Assembly: GCA_938083085.1 (NCBI GenBank)
Contig: CALLKX010000044.1
Coordinates: forward strand, 1-64,000
Reading direction: 5' to 3'
DNA length: 64,000 nucleotides
Source: an uncultured bacterium
Lineage (GTDB): Bacteria > Planctomycetota > UBA1135 > GCA-002686595
Under the pieces are notes generated by a model, which made no database searches, was not told where the DNA came from, and saw nothing but the letters and a program-made list of their open reading frames with translations. The translations under genes were made by a program, and so were the position numbers. Below are positions 32,203 through 41,101 of the stretch, piece by piece (position 1 is the stretch's first letter; every line of letters begins with the position of its first letter).

Positions 32203-34545
32203 TCACTTGACGCCGAACCGGTCGAGGTTCATGACCTTGTCCCAGGCGGCGACGAAGTCGACGAGGAACTTCTCTGCACCGTCCCCGGTGCCGTAGACCT
32301 CGGAGACCGCGCGGAGTTCGGAGTTGGACCCGAAGATCAGGTCCACGGAGGTGGCGAACCACTGGGGGGCGCCCGTCGCGCGGACCGAGCCCACGAAGGA
32401 GTCCGAGCCGTCGGCGTCGGCTTCCCACTTCGTGTTCATGTCGAGTAGGTTCACGAAGAAGGCGTTGTCCAGGTGCCCGGGGGTGTCCGTCAGGATGCCG
32501 GCCTTCGACCCTGCGGCGGTGACGCCAACCGCCCGGAGACCGCCCACGAGGACCGTCATCTCGGGGACGGTCAGGGTGAGCTGGTTGGCGCGGTCGATCA
32601 GAGCCTCGGACGGCTTGAGGTACGCCCGGTCGGAGAAGTAGTTCCGGAAGCCGTCCGCCTTGGGCTCCAACACGTCGAAGCTCGCGCTGTCCGTCATCTC
32701 CTCCGAGGCGTCCATGCGCCCGGGAGTGAAGGGCACCTCGATGGTCGCCCCAGCGGAGGCCGCTGCGGCCTCGAGACCGGCGCAGCCGCCGAGCACGATC
32801 AGGTCGGCCAGGGAGACCTTCTTGTCCCCGCCGGCCGCGTTCACCTTGGCCTGCAGCTGCTCGTACATCGCCAGCACCTTCGCGAGCGTCTCGGGCTCGT
32901 TGACCTCCCAGCCATTCTGCGGGGCGAGGCGAATGCGCGCGCCGTTCGCGCCGCCACGCTTGTCGCTATCGCGGTAGGTGGACGCTGACGCCCAGGCCAC
33001 TGCCACCAGGTCGCGCGGCGCGATCCCGGAGCTAAGGATCGCGGCCTTGAGCCGCTGCTGCTGACCGCCATCGATGAGCGGGTGGTCCACGGCCGGGATC
33101 GGGTCCTGCCACAGCTGAGCCGGGGGCACCTCATCACCGAGCAGGCGGCTGGGCGGCCCCATGTCTCGGTGAGTCAGCTTGAACCAGGCAGCGGCGAAGG
33201 CCTTGTCGAACTCGCCCGGGCTCTCGAGCCAGCGCTTGGTGATCTCCGCGTAGATGGGATCCTCGCGGAGCGACAGGTCCGTGGTCAGCATCATGACCTT
33301 GTTGCGCTTGCCGTCCACGTGGGCGTCCGGGACCACGTCGCCCGCGCCGACGGGCGTCCACTGCTGCGCGCCAGCGGGGCTCTTGGTGAGCTCCCACTCG
33401 TAGTTCCAGAGGTTCTCGAGGTACTCGGAGGACCAGTCCGTGGGCGTGGAGGTCCAGGCACCTTCCAGCCCGCTGGTGATCGTGTCTGCACCGTTGCCGG
33501 TGCCGTAGCCGTTGTTCCAGCCGAACCCCTGCTCGGCGATGGGCGCCGCCTCGGGGTCAGGGCCGACGTTGTCTCCGGCCGGCGCGGCCCCGTGGGCCTT
33601 GCCCAGGGTGTGGCCGCCTGCGATCAGCGCGGCGGTCTCCTCGTCGTTCATGGCCATGCGGCCGAAGGTGACCCGGATGTCGTGGGCCGCCGCGAGCGGG
33701 TCGGGGTTGCCGTCCGGGCCCTCGGGGTTCACGTAGATCAAGCCCATGTGCGCCGCGGCGAGGTCGCCCTCGAGCTCGCGGCCCTCTTCCCAACGGTCGA
33801 CACCGAGCCACTCATCCTCGGGGCCCCAGTTGATGTCCTGCTGGGACTCCCAGAGGTCCTCGCGGCCGCCGGCGAAGCCGAGGGTCTCGAAGCCCGAGTG
33901 CTCGAGCGCGACGTTGCCCGCGAAGATCATCAGGTCCGCCCAGGAGACGGAGCGGCCGTACTTCTGCTTGATGGGCCACAGCAGGCGGCGCGACTTGTCG
34001 AGGTTGGCGTTATCGGGCCAGCTGTTGAGCGGCGCGAAGCGCAGCATGCCGTCGGCGGAGCCGCCGCGTCCGTCGGTGCTCCGGTACGTCCCCGCGCTGT
34101 GCCACGCCATGCGGATGAAGAGCCCACCGTAGTTGTCCCAGTCCGCCGGCCACCAGGCCTGCGAGGTGGTCATCACCTTCTTGAGGTCCGCGCGGAGCTC
34201 GTCGAGGTCGACCTTCGCAAACTCGGTTGCGTAGTCGAAGCCCTCGCCCATGGGATCGCTCTTGGCCGAGTTCTGGCGCAGGATCGAGAGGTCGAGGCGG
34301 TTCGGCCACCAGTCCGCGTTGCGCTGGTAGCGCCCCGCGTCATCGACCGCGACGGTGGAGCCTGCCAGCTCGGCCCTCGCCCCATCGCCCATCACCGGGC
34401 ACTCCTCGATGCTGGGCCCAGCGGCGGCCACGACCGAGGCCGAAGTCGACGCCTCCGTGGCCGACCCGGCGGTCGATGAGCAGGACACGGTGCCCAGAAA
34501 GAGCGCACTCACAAGGAGCGGAAATGCGTGGCTACGAGGATTCAT
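32203..34545 (-). CDS. katG: catalase-peroxidase with lipoprotein signal
   Basis: 780 residues: a bifunctional haem catalase-peroxidase (removes H2O2) in two homologous halves. The distal site is [11 protein letters not shown] near 144-154 (Arg, Trp, His). The Tyr of [11 protein letters not shown] near 267 and the Met of [10 protein letters not shown] near 297 complete the Met-Tyr-Trp adduct. The proximal haem ligand is in [11 protein letters not shown] near 310. Unusually for KatG, the N-terminus is a lipoprotein signal ([22 protein letters not shown], Cys22) and a Ser/Thr/Ala-rich linker of about 25 residues before the usual start (SIEECPVMG). So this enzyme is probably anchored at a membrane facing the periplasm. 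E. coli KatP shows that exported KatG exists. Confidence 0.95.
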   Translation of the reverse strand: MNPRSHAFPLLVSALFLGTVSCSSTAGSATEASTSASVVAAAGPSIEECPVMGDGARAELAGSTVAVDDAGRYQRNADWWPNRLDLSILRQNSAKSDPMGEGFDYATEFAKVDLDELRADLKKVMTTSQAWWPADWDNYGGLFIRMAWHSAGTYRSTDGRGGSADGMLRFAPLNSWPDNANLDKSRRLLWPIKQKYGRSVSWADLMIFAGNVALEHSGFETLGFAGGREDLWESQQDINWGPEDEWLGVDRWEEGRELEGDLAAAHMGLIYVNPEGPDGNPDPLAAAHDIRVTFGRMAMNDEETAALIAGGHTLGKAHGAAPAGDNVGPDPEAAPIAEQGFGWNNGYGTGNGADTITSGLEGAWTSTPTDWSSEYLENLWNYEWELTKSPAGAQQWTPVGAGDVVPDAHVDGKRNKVMMLTTDLSLREDPIYAEITKRWLESPGEFDKAFAAAWFKLTHRDMGPPSRLLGDEVPPAQLWQDPIPAVDHPLIDGGQQQRLKAAILSSGIAPRDLVAVAWASASTYRDSDKRGGANGARIRLAPQNGWEVNEPETLAKVLAMYEQLQAKVNAAGGDKKVSLADLIVLGGCAGLEAAAASAGATIEVPFTPGRMDASEEMTDSASFDVLEPKADGFRNYFSDRAYLKPSEALIDRANQLTLTVPEMTVLVGGLRAVGVTAAGSKAGILTDTPGHLDNAFFVNLLDMNTKWEADADGSDSFVGSVRATGAPQWFATSVDLIFGSNSELRAVSEVYGTGDGAEKFLVDFVAAWDKVMNLDRFGVK

Positions 34546-34915
34546 TGGAGTCGTTTAGGTGAGGAGAATGAGCCTGCCAGCGCTCCGGTGGGAGCTAGGC
34601 GATGATCCGGCCCTGGTCATCGCGAGTGAATCATCGGCCAGGCCTGGGAATCCTGGTAACCAGAAGTGGCGATGGCTCCCATCGGCGGCGGTAATCACCG
34701 CCCCGCGCAGGCGAGCGGGAGGCCGGGCATGCGAGCGGGAGGCTGGGCAGGAGCCAGAGCGTGCACGCCACGACTCCCCCTGCCAGCGCTTCCGGCCCCC
34801 CCGCTCCACTCTCCCCCGCAACTCCGGGGGGGCAGGGCCCTGAGGACGGGACCCTGAGGACTGGACCCTGAGGACGGGACCCTGAGGACGGGCCCCCCAG
34901 GACCCTCGGGCTCCC
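34546..34915. other. intergenic region upstream of katG (370 bp)
   Basis: No gene seen. It contains two short symmetric sites, CCAGGCCTGG (34638-34647) and CTGGTaACCAG (34653-34663), about 95-110 bases upstream of the katG start, where an operator would fit, and the 14-bp tandem repeat at 34835-34890. The katG promoter must lie here but I cannot point to it with confidence. Confidence 0.4.
34835..34890. repeat. 14-bp intergenic tandem repeat, four copies
   Basis: Four adjacent copies of ggaccctgaggacg (the first and second each with one change) lie just downstream of the VWA gene stop at 34916 and upstream of katG. It is not in a reading frame. The unit is not symmetric. It could be slippage or a multi-site protein binding array. 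Confidence 0.85.
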
Positions 34916-36013
34916 TCAGCGCACGCTACTGCGCCGGTTCTTGACATAGTCCACGAACAGCGTGGCCCCGAGGCGGTCGCCCCCCGCGAAGTACGCCCGG
35001 CCCCGGTTCGCCTCCGTGAACTCCTCGATGAAGTTCACCAGGACGGGGTCGTCCGTCAGCATGAAGGTGGTGATCGGGATCCCGTGCCGACGGCATATGG
35101 TGGCCTCGTCCATGGTCTTGGCGACCACGCGACGGTCGAGCCCAATTGGGTTCTTGTAGATCTCACCATCGGGCTCCGTGAGCGCGCTCGGCTTGCCGTC
35201 CGTGATCATGAAGATCTGCTTGTTGGCCCGCCGCTCACGCCGCAAGAGGTCCCGGCCCAGCTGAAGCGCCGCCCTCGTGTTCGTGTGGAAGGGCCCCACC
35301 GAGATCGTGGAGATGTCGTCGAGGGACACCTCCTCCGCCTCGTCCCCGAAGGTCACAACCCGCAGGGAGTCCTTTGGGTAGCGGGTCCTGATGAGCTCCG
35401 TCAGGGCGAGGGCGACGCGCTTGGCCGGCGTGATCCGGTCCTCGCCGTAGAGGATCATGGAGTGGCTCAGGTCCAGGAGCAGCACCGTCGCGCAGCTCGA
35501 GAGGTGCTCCGTCTCATGCACCTCGAGGTCGTCCTCACCGAGGGTCAGCCCGTCGAGGTCCACGCCGCGGCGTAGCGCGTTGCGCACGGAGCTCGTGGCG
35601 TCGATCAGCGACGCGGGGTCCCCGAAGGTCCAGGCCCGGGTCTCGGGGAGCCGCTCCTGCCCTGCCCCCTGGGCCTGGGTGCGATGCTCTCCTGCGGCGT
35701 CCTTTGTGAGGCCGCTGAAGATCCGCTCGAGGGACTCCTGCCGGAGCGCCCGATCGCCACCCGGCGCCATGCGCAGGCCCTCGACGGTCGCCTCCACCCA
35801 TCGCTGCTTCTCGAGGTGGCGACGGAAGTCCTCCATGGTGAAGCCGTCCGGGAGAAGCGGATAGCGCGCGGCAATGGTCTCCATCCACTCGAGCGCCTGC
35901 TCCGGGTCCCCGTCGGCCTGCAAGAGCAGGTCGTTGTAGAGCGCCTCCAGGCGCTTGAGGAGGTCCCGGAGGGAGCCCTCCGAGGGGTCGTATTCCCGGT
36001 AGCTGAACTTCAT
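34916..36013 (-). CDS. VWA-domain protein (MIDAS), partner of the upstream AAA+ ATPase
   Basis: 365 residues from the ATG at 36013. The N-terminal half is helical (SLRDLLKRLEALYNDLLLQ). The von Willebrand A domain from about 170 shows the MIDAS motif DLSHSM near 178-183, a Thr/Asp pair further on (TNTRAALQLG) and MITDGKPSAL near 265. It follows the ChlI/MoxR-type ATPase by 19 bases. The pairing of this ATPase with a VWA protein is known for magnesium/cobalt chelatases and for MoxR systems that remodel or insert metals in protein complexes. The target here is unknown. Confidence 0.82.
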   Translation of the reverse strand: MKFSYREYDPSEGSLRDLLKRLEALYNDLLLQADGDPEQALEWMETIAARYPLLPDGFTMEDFRRHLEKQRWVEATVEGLRMAPGGDRALRQESLERIFSGLTKDAAGEHRTQAQGAGQERLPETRAWTFGDPASLIDATSSVRNALRRGVDLDGLTLGEDDLEVHETEHLSSCATVLLLDLSHSMILYGEDRITPAKRVALALTELIRTRYPKDSLRVVTFGDEAEEVSLDDISTISVGPFHTNTRAALQLGRDLLRRERRANKQIFMITDGKPSALTEPDGEIYKNPIGLDRRVVAKTMDEATICRRHGIPITTFMLTDDPVLVNFIEEFTEANRGRAYFAGGDRLGATLFVDYVKNRRSSVR

Positions 36014-36032
36014 CGAGGCTGCGGTTCGGGGC

Positions 36033-37511
36033 TCAGGCGCCCAGGCTGCGGGCCATCTGCGCGAGCATGTCCCCGTACTGACGCCGGTTCGGACCGTCGT
36101 CGTCACGGGAGAGCAGGGAGCCCTGATGCAGGCCCTCGAGCACCAGCTCCATCAGCGAGGCGAGCTCGCCGTCGTTCGCGGGACTCGCCGTTCGCTCCAC
36201 CAGGTCTCGGAGGCCCGCCACCTCACTCAACCGGGCAAGGTGGGCCACGTCCCCAGCGGAGTCATCAAGGTCAAGGGTGCCCCCTGACCTGAACCAGCTA
36301 AGGACCGCGTCGTAGACCGGGGCGCTGGTGCCAGCGTCGCCCTCATCCTCGGCATAGCCGTCCGGGAAGGTCCGAGTGAAGGCCTCACCGAGCGCCTTTC
36401 CCACGAGGGCTGCTGCGACGGCGCCGATGCCCTCCCGCTCCCCGTCGTACACCAGCTCGACCTTCCCGGTCACCGCAGAGATCGCGGTGAACAGGTCCGC
36501 AGGCCGCGCGGTGGCGGTGGCCTCCCCGGCGCGCAGCGCGCGCCGCTCCGCGTTGGAGATCACGTTCTCGAGCATGGCGATGGAGAGCCGCGCGCTCACG
36601 CCGCTGGCCTGGTCCACGAACTCCGACGCTCGCGCCTCGAAGGCCACCAGCTCGATGGACTCCCGCAGCGCCGCGGGGACCTCAACGTCGACCTCTCCGT
36701 CCCCGCGATCCCGCCAGGCCTCCTGGTCCGTGATGGCCATGGCCTGGTCCAGCTCCTTGGGGTAGTGGGTGAGGATCTGGGAGGCGATGCGGTCGCGCAG
36801 CGGCGTGATGATGCTCCCGCGGTTCGTGTAGTCCTCGGGGTTCGCCGTGAACACCAGCCCCACGTCGAGGGGCATCCGGATGGGGAAGCCGCGCACCTGG
36901 ATGTCCCCCTCCTCGAGAATATTCAGCAGCCCGACCTGAATCCGCGCCTGGAGGTCAGGGAGTTCGTTCACGCAGAAGATGCCGCGGTTGGCGCGCGGCA
37001 GGATGCCGAAGTGGATCACCTCGGGGTCCGCGAAGGTGAGCTTGCGCGTCGCCGCCTTGATCGGGTCCACGTCGCCGATGAGGTCAGCCACCGTCACATC
37101 GGGCGTCGCCAGCTTCTCCTGATACCGCTCCGAGCGGTGCATCCACCGGATCGGAAGCTCGTCTCCGAGTTCCCTGGCCCGCCGCATGGAGGGGACGGTC
37201 ACCGGCGCGAGGGGATCCTCATTCAGCTCCGAGCCCTCGATCGCGGGGATCCACTCGTCGAGGAGGTCGGCCAGCGCCCGAGCGATCCGCGTCTTGGCCT
37301 GGCCCCGGAGGCCAAGGAGAATGAAGCTGTGCCCGGAGAGCACGGCGTTCTGGATCTGTGGGATCACCGAGTCCTCGTATCCGACGATGCCGGGGAAGAC
37401 CTCCTCGTTCGAACGGAGCCGCTGGATCAGGTTGGCGCGGAGCTCGTCGCGGACCGAACGGGAGGCCCAGCCGCTGGCCTTGAGCTCTCCGAGTGTCTTG
37501 GGGCGTTGCAT
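36033..37511 (-). CDS. AAA+ ATPase of the MoxR/magnesium-chelatase ChlI type
   Basis: 492 residues. Walker A variant GLRGQAKTR at 67-75, the RANRGIFCVNELPDL segment near 173-187 in place of the Walker B region (N-E), GDIQVRGFPIRMPLDVGLVFTANPEDY near 200-226 with sensor-1 Asn, and a helical lid. The GLRGQAKTR loop is, as far as I recall, the normal form in this subfamily. It is co-transcribed with the VWA gene. It would use ATP to drive a conformational or metal-insertion step with that partner. A TATCTT box 6 nt before the ATG suggests a leaderless transcript. The gene is divergent from moaA. Confidence 0.85.
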   Translation of the reverse strand: MQRPKTLGELKASGWASRSVRDELRANLIQRLRSNEEVFPGIVGYEDSVIPQIQNAVLSGHSFILLGLRGQAKTRIARALADLLDEWIPAIEGSELNEDPLAPVTVPSMRRARELGDELPIRWMHRSERYQEKLATPDVTVADLIGDVDPIKAATRKLTFADPEVIHFGILPRANRGIFCVNELPDLQARIQVGLLNILEEGDIQVRGFPIRMPLDVGLVFTANPEDYTNRGSIITPLRDRIASQILTHYPKELDQAMAITDQEAWRDRGDGEVDVEVPAALRESIELVAFEARASEFVDQASGVSARLSIAMLENVISNAERRALRAGEATATARPADLFTAISAVTGKVELVYDGEREGIGAVAAALVGKALGEAFTRTFPDGYAEDEGDAGTSAPVYDAVLSWFRSGGTLDLDDSAGDVAHLARLSEVAGLRDLVERTASPANDGELASLMELVLEGLHQGSLLSRDDDGPNRRQYGDMLAQMARSLGA

Positions 37512-37517
37512 GGGGTG

Positions 37518-37523
37518 AAGATA
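37518..37523 (-). promoter_or_regulatory. -10-like box TATCTT before the AAA+ gene
   Basis: TATCTT on the minus strand ends 6 nt before the ATG at 37511, with no ribosome binding site. It fits TAnnnT and a leaderless start. Confidence 0.4.
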
Positions 37524-37571
37524 GGTCGACGCTCACCGAAAGAGCACCTGGGACCTGGCAGGAGAATGGGT

Positions 37572-37577
37572 GATAAT
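37572..37577 (+). promoter_or_regulatory. -10-like box GATAAT before moaA
   Basis: GATAAT (in the context TGATAAT) ends 8 nt before the moaA ATG. No Shine-Dalgarno sequence. The divergent AAA+ promoter is only about 50 bases away. Confidence 0.45.
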
Positions 37578-37585
37578 CTGCGGCC

Positions 37586-38611
37586 ATGTCCCCGACCCTC
37601 GATCTCCATCGCCGACCGCTCCGCAACCTGCGGCTCTCGGTCACGGACCGCTGCAACCTGCGCTGCGGTTATTGCATGCCGGAGGAGCGCTACACCTGGC
37701 TCGAGAAGGCCAAGCTGCTGACGTTCGAGGAGTCGACCGCCCTTGTGGCCGAGCTGGTCCCCCACGGCTTGGAGAAGGTCCGGCTCACCGGAGGCGAGCC
37801 GCTGCTGCGGCGTGACATCGACCAGCTCGTCCGAAGTCTCCGCAGCCTGGCGGGCCTCAAGGACCTCGCGCTCACCACCAACGGGCTCCGGCTCCCCGAC
37901 CTCGCCCCGGCCCTCCGTGATGCCGGGCTCGACCGGCTGACCGTGAGCCTGGACACCCTGCGCGCCGACCGCTTCCTGGAGCTCACCCGTCGCGACGAGC
38001 TAGAGCGGGCGCTGCGCGGCCTGGACGCGGCGGCTGCTGCCGGCTTCAGGGAGACCAAGCTGAACGTCGTGGTCATGCGCGGCACCAACGACGACGAGCT
38101 GGTGGATATGCTCGACTTCGCCCGCGAGCGCGAACTCGAGGTCCGCTTCATCGAATACATGGACGTGGGAGGCGCCACCCGCTGGGACATGAGCCGGGTC
38201 GTCCCCGCCACCGAGATCATCGAGCGCATCGGCGCCGCCCGAGGCGGCGTGACGCCGGAAGACCTCAAGCGGACCGCCGCCCCCGCTGACCGCTACCGGA
38301 CGGCAGACGGCCAGCGCTTCGGCGTGATCGCCTCCACCACTCGTCCCTTCTGCGGGAGCTGTGATCGGGCGCGGCTCACCGCCGACGGCCAGTTCATCAC
38401 CTGCCTCTACGCGAGGTCGGGGACCGCGCTCGCGCCGCTCCTCCGATCCAACGGGGCCGCCGCAGCCGCGGAGCGGATCGTGCAGCTGTGGACCGGAAGA
38501 ACGGACCGGGGCGCCGAGGAGCGGGCCAGCCTCGACTCGCGCGGGGCCCTGGCTGGACCGAGCGAGCTCCAGCAGGAACCGCACCTGGAGATGCACACCC
38601 GGGGCGGGTGA
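37586..38611 (+). CDS. moaA: GTP 3',8-cyclase (molybdenum cofactor synthesis)
   Basis: A 341-residue radical SAM enzyme that converts GTP to 3',8-cyclo-GTP, the first step in molybdopterin synthesis. Radical SAM cluster CxxxCxxC at 23-30 (CNLRCGYC), the GGEPLLRRD motif near 70, SAM-binding LTTNGLRL near 96, and the C-terminal 4Fe-4S motif Cx2Cx13C (CGSCDRARLTADGQFITC) near 257. It ends in GG, needed by MoaA for its arginine/GTP interaction. MoaC and other mo genes are not in the window. The molybdo-hydroxylase at 55-59 kb would be a user. Confidence 0.95.
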   Translation: MSPTLDLHRRPLRNLRLSVTDRCNLRCGYCMPEERYTWLEKAKLLTFEESTALVAELVPHGLEKVRLTGGEPLLRRDIDQLVRSLRSLAGLKDLALTTNGLRLPDLAPALRDAGLDRLTVSLDTLRADRFLELTRRDELERALRGLDAAAAAGFRETKLNVVVMRGTNDDELVDMLDFARERELEVRFIEYMDVGGATRWDMSRVVPATEIIERIGAARGGVTPEDLKRTAAPADRYRTADGQRFGVIASTTRPFCGSCDRARLTADGQFITCLYARSGTALAPLLRSNGAAAAAERIVQLWTGRTDRGAEERASLDSRGALAGPSELQQEPHLEMHTRGG

Positions 38612-38772
38612 TCGACGCTGCGCGCACAACGCCGAGCCGTCGTCGCTAGCGGCGGTTGCTTTCGCCGCCGCCCCACCAAGGTGTCCTGGCGCCGATCCGC
38701 CGGTCCAGGAGCCAGCCCGTCTCCGAATCCGACTCGCTCGCCACGAAGCCGATCCGTTGTTCGGGAGGCGGG

Positions 38773-39603
38773 CTAGTTGATCCGGATGCCGGCGCGGTAG
38801 GTACCCGTGCGGAGTGTGGGTCGCCCGAGGTCGTCGAAGAACTCCCAAAGGCCCTCGCGAAGCCCCGCCTCGTAGCGCCCTCGTTCCTTGATGGACCCGT
38901 TGGAGTACCGCCGAACCCAGCGCCCCTGCTGGACCGAGGCCTCGAACTGCCCCTCCTCGAGGAGCGCCCCTTCCCTGCTGTACCGCTGCCAGGCCCCCTC
39001 CTGGGTTCCGTCGACGTACTCCGCGAGCTGAACCAGCTGGCCGTTCGGGGCGTACTGGAGCCAGGCACCATCGCGTTTGCCCCCCCGGTAGGAGCCTCTC
39101 TCCCGCGCAAATCCCTGAGGGTCGAAGAAGCTCCACTCGCCCTCTCGGACCCCAAGGTGGAAGGTCCCCTCCGCCCGGATTCCGTCCAGCTCACCGGACT
39201 CCAGCGCGGAGGCCAGCGCCTCACCTGCGGGGGCCGCGGCGCCCTCGGTGGATTCGGCGGACTCGGGCTCCGAAGTCCTCTCATCCGGCGCCTCGACAGG
39301 CCCCCCGTCCCGACGGCGGCCGTGGGCCGCCTGAGAGCGAAGACCGTCGGTGGAGACGTTGATTGGAGCAAGCTCGTCGTCGCCGAGCGCTCCGCCGCGA
39401 TCCGCTGGGCGAACTTGATCCGCCGCCGCGGTCATGACGATCCCCGCGCCCGGCCCGTAGGCGGGATCGCCACCCGCGCCTGGGCCGCCGCGCCCGAGCA
39501 GCAACGCGGCGCCCGAGAGGGTCACGACCGTCGCCAGCGGCAAGCCCCTGAGAGGGGCGCCGCTGCGGGGCTGCTGCTGCGAGGAAGAATGGAGCCTGAA
39601 CAT
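38773..39603 (-). CDS. MORN-2/YwqK-type repeat protein, membrane-anchored
   Basis: 276 residues from the ATG at 39603. One hydrophobic segment near 20-40 (LPLATVVTLSGAALLLG) anchors the protein; a disordered Gly/Asp/Glu/Ser-rich region follows to about 140. From about 145 are five or six repeats of the REGEWSFFDPQGFARERGSY kind (GxWxxY/F, xGxLxxxGxY), the MORN-2 family. Such repeats form beta-hairpins; their role in bacteria is unclear, with YwqK annotated as a toxin-antitoxin immunity protein. It converges on moaA and follows the thioredoxin-fold gene by 28 bases, so the two are probably co-transcribed. Confidence 0.8.
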   Translation of the reverse strand: MFRLHSSSQQQPRSGAPLRGLPLATVVTLSGAALLLGRGGPGAGGDPAYGPGAGIVMTAAADQVRPADRGGALGDDELAPINVSTDGLRSQAAHGRRRDGGPVEAPDERTSEPESAESTEGAAAPAGEALASALESGELDGIRAEGTFHLGVREGEWSFFDPQGFARERGSYRGGKRDGAWLQYAPNGQLVQLAEYVDGTQEGAWQRYSREGALLEEGQFEASVQQGRWVRRYSNGSIKERGRYEAGLREGLWEFFDDLGRPTLRTGTYRAGIRIN

Positions 39604-39631
39604 GGGAAAGGGAGGCTGTGAGCGGCGGGGC

Positions 39632-40816
39632 TCAGCGCGAGCGCGCCCCACCGTGCAGTGACTCTCTGCGCCTCACCTGCTCCTCGTCAATCAGCTGCCT
39701 GACGAGAGATCGGGTCGCATCGGTTGAGAGGTCGCGGCCCCGGATCCGCCCGCGAGCATCGACCACGAAGAGGCTCCCTGGCGGAGGTGTGCCCCATCGA
39801 TTGGAGAGGCAGCGCCCCGCATCGGGTGACGCGGAGGCTCCGAAAGCTCCAGGGGTTCCCCAGTCGTGCCCCTCGAGCGCATCCGAGAGGGCCTCGCTGA
39901 TCGGCCCGTCAAAGAGCTGAACGCCGCTGAACTGCGCGGCCTCCAGCAGCCGGAGGTACGCCTCACGATCCCCTGACCGGGTCACGCCGATGAGGTCGAA
40001 GGGCGCATCCCAGAACTCCCGCACCCACGTCTCGTCAGCCCGATGCGCGGCGAGAGAAGCGGGGCTCGTGCGGTCCCAAAAGCGGATCACCAAGACCTCT
40101 CCCTCGAGCTGCGCCGAGCGGAGTTCGTTCCCCGCTGGGTCCCGCGCCACGAACCTGGGGATCGGCGCGCCGACGCGCAGCCTCTCGAGGCGGAGCCCGG
40201 AGCGGCGGAGGAACAGCGGCGCCTCTCCCGTCCTGGGGTCGGTCACCTTGAGCGAGACCTCGTCGTAGAGAGCCGCCGCACGACGCATCACCGGCCCCCG
40301 GTCCCCGCCTGCCGCGGCGCTCGCGATCAGTGGTTCCAGGATCAGAATCTCGGCGCGGAGAAGCTGAGACCGAACCTCCGGGAGAAGACCAGCGGACAGG
40401 AGCTGCTGGCAGGCCTGAACGAGGTCAAGCCGCTGCGTCGGCGTCGCTCCGATTGCGAGCTCCGTGAGGACTCGTGGCACATCCGCAAGACCGCCCCCCG
40501 AACCTGCCCACGCGCTGTCAGAGAGATCGCACGACGCGCCCCCCAGGAGGCCAGCAACCAGCCGCTGGATTTGTGACCAAGGTGCGTCCGCGCTCGGTCG
40601 TTGCCGATCGAGGCTCAGCCTCTCCAGCTCCGCCAGCATCGCGGTCGTGAGGCCCTGATCTGCCGCGCCGGCCCCTGGGTCGGCCCCTGGGTCGGCCCCT
40701 GGGTCGGCCCCTGGGTCGGCCACTGGGTCGGCCACTGCGCAGGCAGCCGGGACGGCCGCCGGGACGGCCGCGACCTGAGGGACAGCCAGGGACAGTGCTG
40801 AGAGGATTCCGATCAT
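39632..40816 (-). CDS. exported protein with thioredoxin-like fold lacking the CXXC
   Basis: 394 residues from the ATG at 40816: signal peptide (MIGILSALSLAVPQVAAVPA), a repetitive DPGA linker, a helical domain (about 60-220) and a TlpA/AhpC-like domain from about 230. That domain has the strand IRFWDRTSPAS where TlpA-type proteins have FWATWCxxC; the two active-site Cys are missing (D-R-T-S). The remaining secondary structure order (FDLIGVTRSGDREAYLRLL, then a late GSLFVVDARGRIRG) is that of the fold. It is therefore unlikely to be an oxidoreductase and might bind a partner instead. Tandem repeat 40669-40728 is in the linker. Confidence 0.72.
   Translation of the reverse strand: MIGILSALSLAVPQVAAVPAAVPAACAVADPVADPGADPGADPGADPGAGAADQGLTTAMLAELERLSLDRQRPSADAPWSQIQRLVAGLLGGASCDLSDSAWAGSGGGLADVPRVLTELAIGATPTQRLDLVQACQQLLSAGLLPEVRSQLLRAEILILEPLIASAAAGGDRGPVMRRAAALYDEVSLKVTDPRTGEAPLFLRRSGLRLERLRVGAPIPRFVARDPAGNELRSAQLEGEVLVIRFWDRTSPASLAAHRADETWVREFWDAPFDLIGVTRSGDREAYLRLLEAAQFSGVQLFDGPISEALSDALEGHDWGTPGAFGASASPDAGRCLSNRWGTPPPGSLFVVDARGRIRGRDLSTDATRSLVRQLIDEEQVRRRESLHGGARSR
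40669..40728 (-). repeat. 12-bp in-frame tandem repeat (DPGA/DPVA linker)
   Basis: Five copies of cggcccctgggt (the last with one change), plus a partial copy, encode a DPGA linker just after the signal peptide of the thioredoxin-fold protein. Confidence 0.9.
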
Positions 40817-41011
40817 GGTTGGCTCGGCGTTCAATCGCTCCAGGACAACAGGCGGGGAGCGGGTCGCTCCCGGGGGGACAACCCGCCTCACGGAACGAAG
40901 TTGCCATCTGGACTCGCCTTTTGGAGGACGAATCAGTCAATCCCAATCCGCCATGCCCCAAGGCGGCCCATGGCCTTCTTATGGACCCATGCCAGCTCAC
41001 CAACCAATGCC

Positions 41012-41050
41012 AGACGCCCCCCCTGGTCTCTTCGACCAGGAGGGGCGTCT
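41012..41050. terminator. long hairpin terminator
   Basis: AGACGCCCC and CCTGGTC pair with GACCAGG and GGGGCGTCT, leaving one C-A mismatch and a 5-nt loop, giving 16 pairs. It lies 51 bases past the stop of the secreted protein gene at 41102, on the minus strand. There is no long T-run. The rest of 40817-41101 holds no gene. Confidence 0.7.
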
Positions 41051-41101
41051 GTCGTGTCCCGGGCGCCTCAGGCATAGCCCGAGACGACCCAGGTCAACGG
41101 C

